DNA of 64,000 nucleotides from assembly GCA_034231615.1 (NCBI GenBank), contig CM067316.1:29813714-29877713 (forward strand). Reading direction: 5' to 3'. A program made the translations under genes and the position numbers. This document shows positions 59,205 through 64,000 of this stretch, piece after piece; positions within the stretch are counted from its first letter, which is position 1; every line of letters starts with the position of its first letter. This stretch comes from Meghimatium bilineatum. Lineage: Eukaryota; Mollusca; Gastropoda; Stylommatophora; Philomycidae. The notes beneath the pieces are model-generated. The model ran no database searches. It had not been told where the DNA came from and was given only the letters and a program-made list of their open reading frames with translations.

Positions 59205-61613
59205 GACATTTGAATTGAGTGTATTTTGGCCTGTTACACATGACTTCGTTGTTTTGCAGCTCAATAAGAACACTGGCGAATTATACACAAATTAGGTCTC
59301 TTGCTGTTCAGTACGTCAAAACTCAGTGTTCTATGGCATATTACTCACAAATTGGGTGTACTGCAGCTTACTACACCAGAAATTGCAGTCTGGACACACG
59401 AATTTAGTGCATTCTAGCTTACTACGTTAGAACTCGGTGTATTCTGGCATATTACTCACAAGTTCGTTGTTCTGAAGCTTACTACACTTGAATTGAGTCT
59501 ATTCTGGCATATTATACATCATTTCGTAGTAATGCAGCATAATACGTCAGAATACTGTCGTATTACACACAAATTAGGTCTTGCTGTTTAGTACGTCAAA
59601 ACTCAGTGTTTTGTGGCATATTACTCACAAATTGGGTGTACTGAAGCTTACTACACTTGAATTGAGTGTATTCTGGCCTGTTACACATGACTTCGTTGTT
59701 TTGCAGCTTAATAACTAAGAACACTGGCGAATTATACACAAATTAGGTCTCTTGCTGTTTAGTACGTCAAAATTCATTGTTCTATTGCATATTACTCACA
59801 AATTGGGTGTACTGAAGCTTACTACACTTGAATTGAGTGTATTCTGACTTGTTACACATGACTGTTGTTTTGCAGCTTAATAACTAAGAACACTGGCGAA
59901 TTACACACAAATTAGGTCTTGCTGTTTAGTACGTCAAAACTCAGTGTTTTGTGGCATATTACTCACAAATTGGGTGTACTGAAGCTTACTACATTTGAAT
60001 TGAGTGTATTTTGGCCTGTTACACATGACTTCGTTGTTTTGCAGCTCAATAAGAACACTGGCGAATTATACACAAATTAGGTCTCTTGCTGTTCAGTACG
60101 TCAAAACTCAGTGTTCTATGGCATATTACTCACAAATTGGGTGTACTGCAGCTTACTACACCAGAAATTGCAGTCTGGACACACGAATTTAGTGCATTCT
60201 AGCTTACTACGTTAGAACTCGGTGTATTCTGGCATATTACTCACAAGTTCGTTGTTCTGAAGCTTACTACACTTGAATTGAGTCTATTCTGGCATATTAT
60301 ACATCATTTCGTAGTAATGCAGCATAATACGTCAGAATACTGTCGTATTACACACAAATTAGGTCTTGCTGTTTAGTACGTCAAAACTCAGTGTTTTGTG
60401 GCATATTACTCACAAATTGGGTGTACTGAAGCTTACTACACTTGAATTGAGTGTATTCTGGCCTGTTACACATGACTTCGTTGTTTTGCAGCTTAATAAC
60501 TAAGAACACTGGCGAATTATACACAAATTAGGTCTCTTGCTGTTTAGTACGTCAAAACTCATTGTTCTATTGCATATTACTCACAAATTGTGTGTACTGC
60601 AGCTTACTACACCAGAAATTGCAGTCTGGACACACGAATTTGGTGTATTCTAGCTTACTACGTTAGAACTCGGTGTATTCTGGCATATTACTCACAAATT
60701 GGGTGTACGGAAGCTTACTACACTTGAATTGAGTCTATTCTGGCCTATTATACATCATTTCGTAGTAATGCAGCATAATACGTCAGAATACTGTCGTATT
60801 ACACACAAATTAGGTCTTGCTGTTTAGTACGTCAAAACTCAGTGTTCTATTGCATATTACTCACAAATTGGGTGTACTGCAGCTTACTACACCAGAAATT
60901 GCAGTCTGGACACACGAATTTGATGTATTCTAGCTTACTACGTTAGAACTCGGTGTATTCTGGCATATTACTCACAAGTTAATTGTTCTGAAGCTTACTA
61001 CATAAGAAGTGAGTGTATTCTGGCCTATTATACATCATTTCGTATTGCAGCATAATACGTCAGAATACTGTCGTATTACACACAGATCAGATCTTGCTGT
61101 TTAGTACGTCAAAACCCAGTGTTCTATGGCATATTACTCACAAATTGGGTGTACTGCAGCTTAATACACCAGAAATTGCAGTCTGGACACACGAATTTGG
61201 TGTATTCTAGCTTACTACGTTAGAACTCGGTGTATTCTGGCATATTACTCACGTTCATTGTTCTGAAGCTTACTACACATGAATTGAGTCTATTCTGGCC
61301 TATTATACATCATTTCGTAGTAATGCAGCATAATACGTCAGAATACTGTTGTATTACACACAAATTAGGTCTTGTTGTTTAGTACGTCAAAACTCAGTGT
61401 TTTGTGGCATATTACTCACAAATTGGGTGTACTGAAGCTTACTACACTTGAATTGAGTGTATTCTGGCCTGTTACACATGACTTCGTTGTTTTGCAGCTT
61501 AATAACTAAGAACACTGGCGAATTATACACAAATTAGGTCTCTTGCTGTTTAGTACGTCAAAACTCATTGTTCTATTGCATATTACTCACAAATTGGGTG
61601 TACTGAAGCTTAC
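59205..61613 (+). repeat. 2404-bp tandem duplication, copy 2 (2409 bp)
   Basis: Repeats copy 1 at offset 2404, growing to 2409 because it lacks the 3-bp and 2-bp losses at about 58698 and 58780. Another difference is TGCAGCTT here against TGCGGCTT near 58475. Units: 59281 (451), 59732 (169), 59901 (165), 60066 (451), 60517 (1006), 61523 (start). Because the losses are only in copy 1, they postdate the duplication. Confidence 0.88.
60517..61522 (+). repeat. 1006-bp unit with three A modules (A-A-A-B)
   Basis: Sister of 58113 in the second 2404-bp copy; retains GTTTAGTACGTC and GGACACACG. Ends with TTGTTGTTTAGTACG in the last A tail, as do 36857 and 59114 upstream regions. Confidence 0.85.
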
Positions 61614-61691
61614 TACACTTGAATTGAGTGTATTCTGACTTGTTACACATGACTGTTGTTGTGCAGCTTAATAACTAAGAACACTGGCGAA

Positions 61692-61973
61692 TTATACACA
61701 AATTAGGTCTCTTGCTGTTTAGTACGTCAAAACTCCGTGTTCTATGGCATATTACTCACAAATTGGGTGTACTGCAGCTTACTACACCAGAAATTGCAGT
61801 CTGGACACACGAATTGGGTGTATTCCAGTTTAGTACGCCAAAACTCGTTGTATTCTGGCATATTACTCACAAATTCATTGTACTGAAGCATACTACACTA
61901 GAATTGAGTGTATTCTGGCCTGTTACACATGACTTCGTTGTTTTGCAGCTTAATAACTAAGAACACTGGCGAA
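61692..61973 (+). repeat. 282-bp chimeric unit, right subtype
   Basis: CCGTGTTC, GTACGCCAAAACTCG, GAAGCATAC and CACATGAC, as in 692, 37924 and 39910. It is the rightmost chimeric unit. Confidence 0.88.
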
Positions 61974-62424
61974 TTATACACAAATTAGGTCTCTTGCTGT
62001 TTAGTACGTCAAAACTCAGTGTTCTATGGCATATTACTGACAAATTGGGTGTACTGCAGCTTACTACACCAGAAATTGCAGTCTGGACACACGAATTTGG
62101 TGTATTCTAGCTTACTACGTTAGAACTCGGTGTATTCTGGCATATTACTCACAAGTTCATTGTTCTGAAGCTTACTACTATTGAATTGAGTCTATTATGG
62201 CCTATTATACATCATTTCGTAGTAATGCAGCAAAATACGTCAGAATACTGTCGTATTACACACACATTAGGTCTTGCTGTTTAGTACGTCAAAACTGAGT
62301 GTTTTGTGGCATATTACTCACAAATTGGGTGTACTGAAGCTTACTACACTTGAATTGAGTGTATTCTGGCTGGTTACACATGACTTCGTTGTTTTGCAGC
62401 TTAATAACTAAGAACACTGGCGAA

Positions 62425-62706
62425 TTATACACAAATTAGGTCTCTTGCTGTTTAGTACGTCAAAACTCAGTGTTCTATTGCATATTACTCACATATTGGG
62501 TGTACTGCAGCTTACTACACCAGAAATTGCAGTCTGGACACACGAATTTGGTGTATTCTAGCTTACTACGTTAGAACTCGGTGTATTCTGGCATATTACT
62601 CACAAGTTCATTGTTCTGAAGCTTACTACACTTGAATTGAGTGTATTCTGGCCTGTTACAGATGACTTCGTTGTTTTGCAGCTTAATAACTAAGAACACT
62701 GGCGAA
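62425..62706 (+). repeat. 282-bp non-chimeric unit
   Basis: s15, s16, s1-s5, s12, s13, s14: s6-s11 are missing, with ordinary s3 and s4. Has TTACAGATGAC in s13 like 56259, its closest relative. Confidence 0.84.
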
Positions 62707-63526
62707 TTATACACAAATTAGGTCTCTTGCTGTTTAGTACGTCAAAACTCAGTGTTCTATGGCATATTACTCACAAATTGGGTGTACTGCAGCTTACTAC
62801 ACCAGAAATTGCAGTCTGGACACACGAATTTGGTGTATTCTAGCTTACTACGTTAGAACTCGGTGTATTCTGGCATATTACTCACACGTTCATTGTTCTG
62901 AAGCTTACTACACTTGAATTGAGTCTATTCTGGCCTATTATACATCATTTCGTAGTAATGCAGCATAATACGTCAGAATACTGTTGTATTACACACAAAT
63001 TAGGTCCTGCTGTTTAGTACGTCAAAACTCAGTGTTTTGTGGCATATTACTCACAAATTGGGTGTACTGAAGCTTACTACACTTGAATTGAGTGTATTCT
63101 GACTTGTTACACATGACTGTTGTTTTGCAGCTTAATAACTAAGAACACTGGCGAATTATACACAAATTAGGTCTCTTGCTGTTTAGTACGTCAAAACTCA
63201 GTGTTCTATGGCATATTACTCACAAATTGGGTGTACTGCAGCTTACTACACAAGAAATTGCAGTCTGGACACACGAATTTGGTGTATTCTAGCTTACTAC
63301 GTTAGAACTCGGTGTATTCTGGCATATTACTCACAAGTTCATTGTTCTGAAGCTTACTACACTTGAATTGAGTCTATTCTGGCCTATTATACATCATTTC
63401 GTAGTAATGCAGCATAATACGTCAGAATAATGTCGTATTACACACAAATTAGGTCTTGCTGTTTAGTACGTCAAAACTCAGTGTTTTGTGGCATATTACT
63501 CACAAATTGGGTGTACTGAAGCTTAC

Positions 63527-64000
63527 GACATTTGAATTGAGTGTATTTTGGCCTGTTACACATGACTTCGTTGTTTTGCAGCTCAATAAGAACACTGGCG
63601 AATTATACACAAATTAGGTCTCTTGCTGTTCAGTACGTCAAAACTCAGTGTTCTATGGCATATTACTCACAAATTGGGTGTACTGCAGCTTACTACACCA
63701 GAAATTGCAGTCTGGACACACGAATTTAGTGCATTCTAGCTTACTACGTTAGAACTCGGTGTATTCTGGCATATTACTCACAAGTTCGTTGTTCTGAAGC
63801 TTACTACACTTGAATTGAGTCTATTCTGGCATATTATACATCATTTCGTAGTAATGCAGCATAATACGTCAGAATACTGTCGTATTACACACAAATTAGG
63901 TCTTGCTGTTTAGTACGTCAAAACTCAGTGTTTTGTGGCATATTACTCACAAATTGGGTGTACTGAAGCTTACTACACTTGAATTGGGTGTATTCTGGCC
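63527..64000 (+). repeat. Start of a further 2404-type copy, cut by the window end
   Basis: TTACGACATTTG, GTGTATTTTGGCC, CAGCTCAATAAG, GAATTTAGTGC and AAGTTCGTTG reappear exactly as at 56801 and 59205, then the array leaves the window inside s12. The array therefore continues to the right. Confidence 0.88.

Larger units (their letters stand above)
61614..63526 (+). repeat. HOR units 61614-63526
   Basis: Units: rest of 61523 (169), 61692 (282), 61974 (451), 62425 (282), 62707 (449), 63156 (447). The first part parallels 36857 onward (GTTGTTGTGCAGC in s13). 61974 has TCTATTATGGCC and 62425 ACTCACATATTGG. Confidence 0.82.
1..64000 (+). repeat. Multi-level tandem satellite array filling the window
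   Basis: Every stretch I read can be assigned to a diverged ~30-bp monomer, always in the same orientation. Marker strings such as CTCACAAATTGGGTGTACTG and AACACTGGCGAA recur from end to end, and the array is cut by both window edges. I found no unique sequence, transposon, microsatellite block or inverted segment. Monomers are grouped into a 16-monomer, 451-bp higher-order repeat with many deletion and insertion derivatives, and these are grouped again into duplicated blocks of 1.2 to 7.2 kb. Known satellites with this organisation sit in centromeric, pericentromeric or subtelomeric heterochromatin; which applies here is inference. I do not recognise the family. Confidence 0.97.

Noticed and set aside
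712-63729. About fifty open frames of 61-99 codons on the + strand as genes
   Set aside because: All are translations of the satellite. They recur with the repeats, mostly begin at TTG or GTG rather than ATG, have no conserved start context, change frame whenever s10, s14 or s16 is crossed, and stop in the TAATAACTAA of s14 or the TAG of TTTAG in other frames.
1-64000. CRISPR array (direct repeats of about 30 bp)
   Set aside because: There is no alternation of constant repeats and unique spacers. Adjacent monomers are diverged copies of one another and the supposed spacers repeat every 451 bp. No cas genes are present.
1-64000. Telomeric repeats, rDNA spacer or histone-type gene clusters
   Set aside because: No short telomere-like motif run, no rRNA core sequence and no gene-length open frame was seen; the repeat unit contains only diverged 30-bp monomers.
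1-64000. Promoters, terminators, tRNAs or replication origin motifs
   Set aside because: TATA-like and A/T-rich strings occur in every monomer and so carry no specific signal. No cloverleaf, stem-loop plus T-run or other RNA structure stood out against the repeat background.

Overview
The whole 64 kb window is one uninterrupted, head-to-tail tandem satellite array that runs off both ends. I see no protein-coding gene, RNA gene, mobile element, unique spacer or orientation flip. The layout (three nested repeat levels, no genes for 64 kb) is that of eukaryotic heterochromatin of centromeric or pericentromeric type. The species cannot be named from the sequence. A hand count on one composite 451-bp unit gives about 38% GC and 10 CpGs against about 16 expected. 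That is milder CpG depletion than in heavily methylated vertebrate DNA, so an invertebrate or another lightly methylated genome is plausible but not proven.

Level 1 is a degenerate monomer of about 30 bp, starting like TAYTACNC, with an A/T-rich AATT-like centre and ending like GTGTATTCTGGC. Level 2 is a higher-order repeat (HOR) of 16 diverged monomers (s1 to s16), normally 451 bp. It is built from module A (s1-s10, 280 bp) and module B (s11-s16, 171 bp); the prototype is at 3455-3905. Cutting at the junction GGCGAA|TTATACAC, I placed 162 boundaries from 241 to 63603, giving 161 complete units. They are about 86 full units (440-451 bp), 41 short units (165-171 bp, lacking s1-s10), 16 of 280-282 bp (lacking s6-s11), 6 of 736-738 bp and one of 458 bp (each with a 289-bp hybrid module), and 11 other rearrangements (355, 562, 729, about 1000 and 1173 bp). 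Nearly all lengths are sums or differences of 169/171, 280/282 and 451, as expected from unequal exchange in register with the monomers.

Level 3 is segmental duplication of multi-HOR blocks. These are a 2.7-kb pair (5161-7869 and 8328-11036), a near-identical 4391-bp tandem pair (20741-25131 and 25132-29522) with a rearranged third copy after it, a 1238-bp repeat (31582 and 32820), a 3895-bp period (37026 and 40921), four cassettes of 2413, 1960, 2866 and 2413 bp (42456-52107), and a 2404/2409-bp pair (56801-61613) whose next copy begins at 63527.

Broadly, about 1.4-34 kb carries one family of sequence variants and 34-64 kb another. There are out-of-place islands: the first 1.4 kb matches 37.2-38.6 kb, and 53448-54636 matches 14.9-16.0 kb. 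The open reading frames present are by-products of the 30-bp (10-codon) period. No genes work together here; the describable biology is array architecture, its recombination history and possible chromosomal roles.
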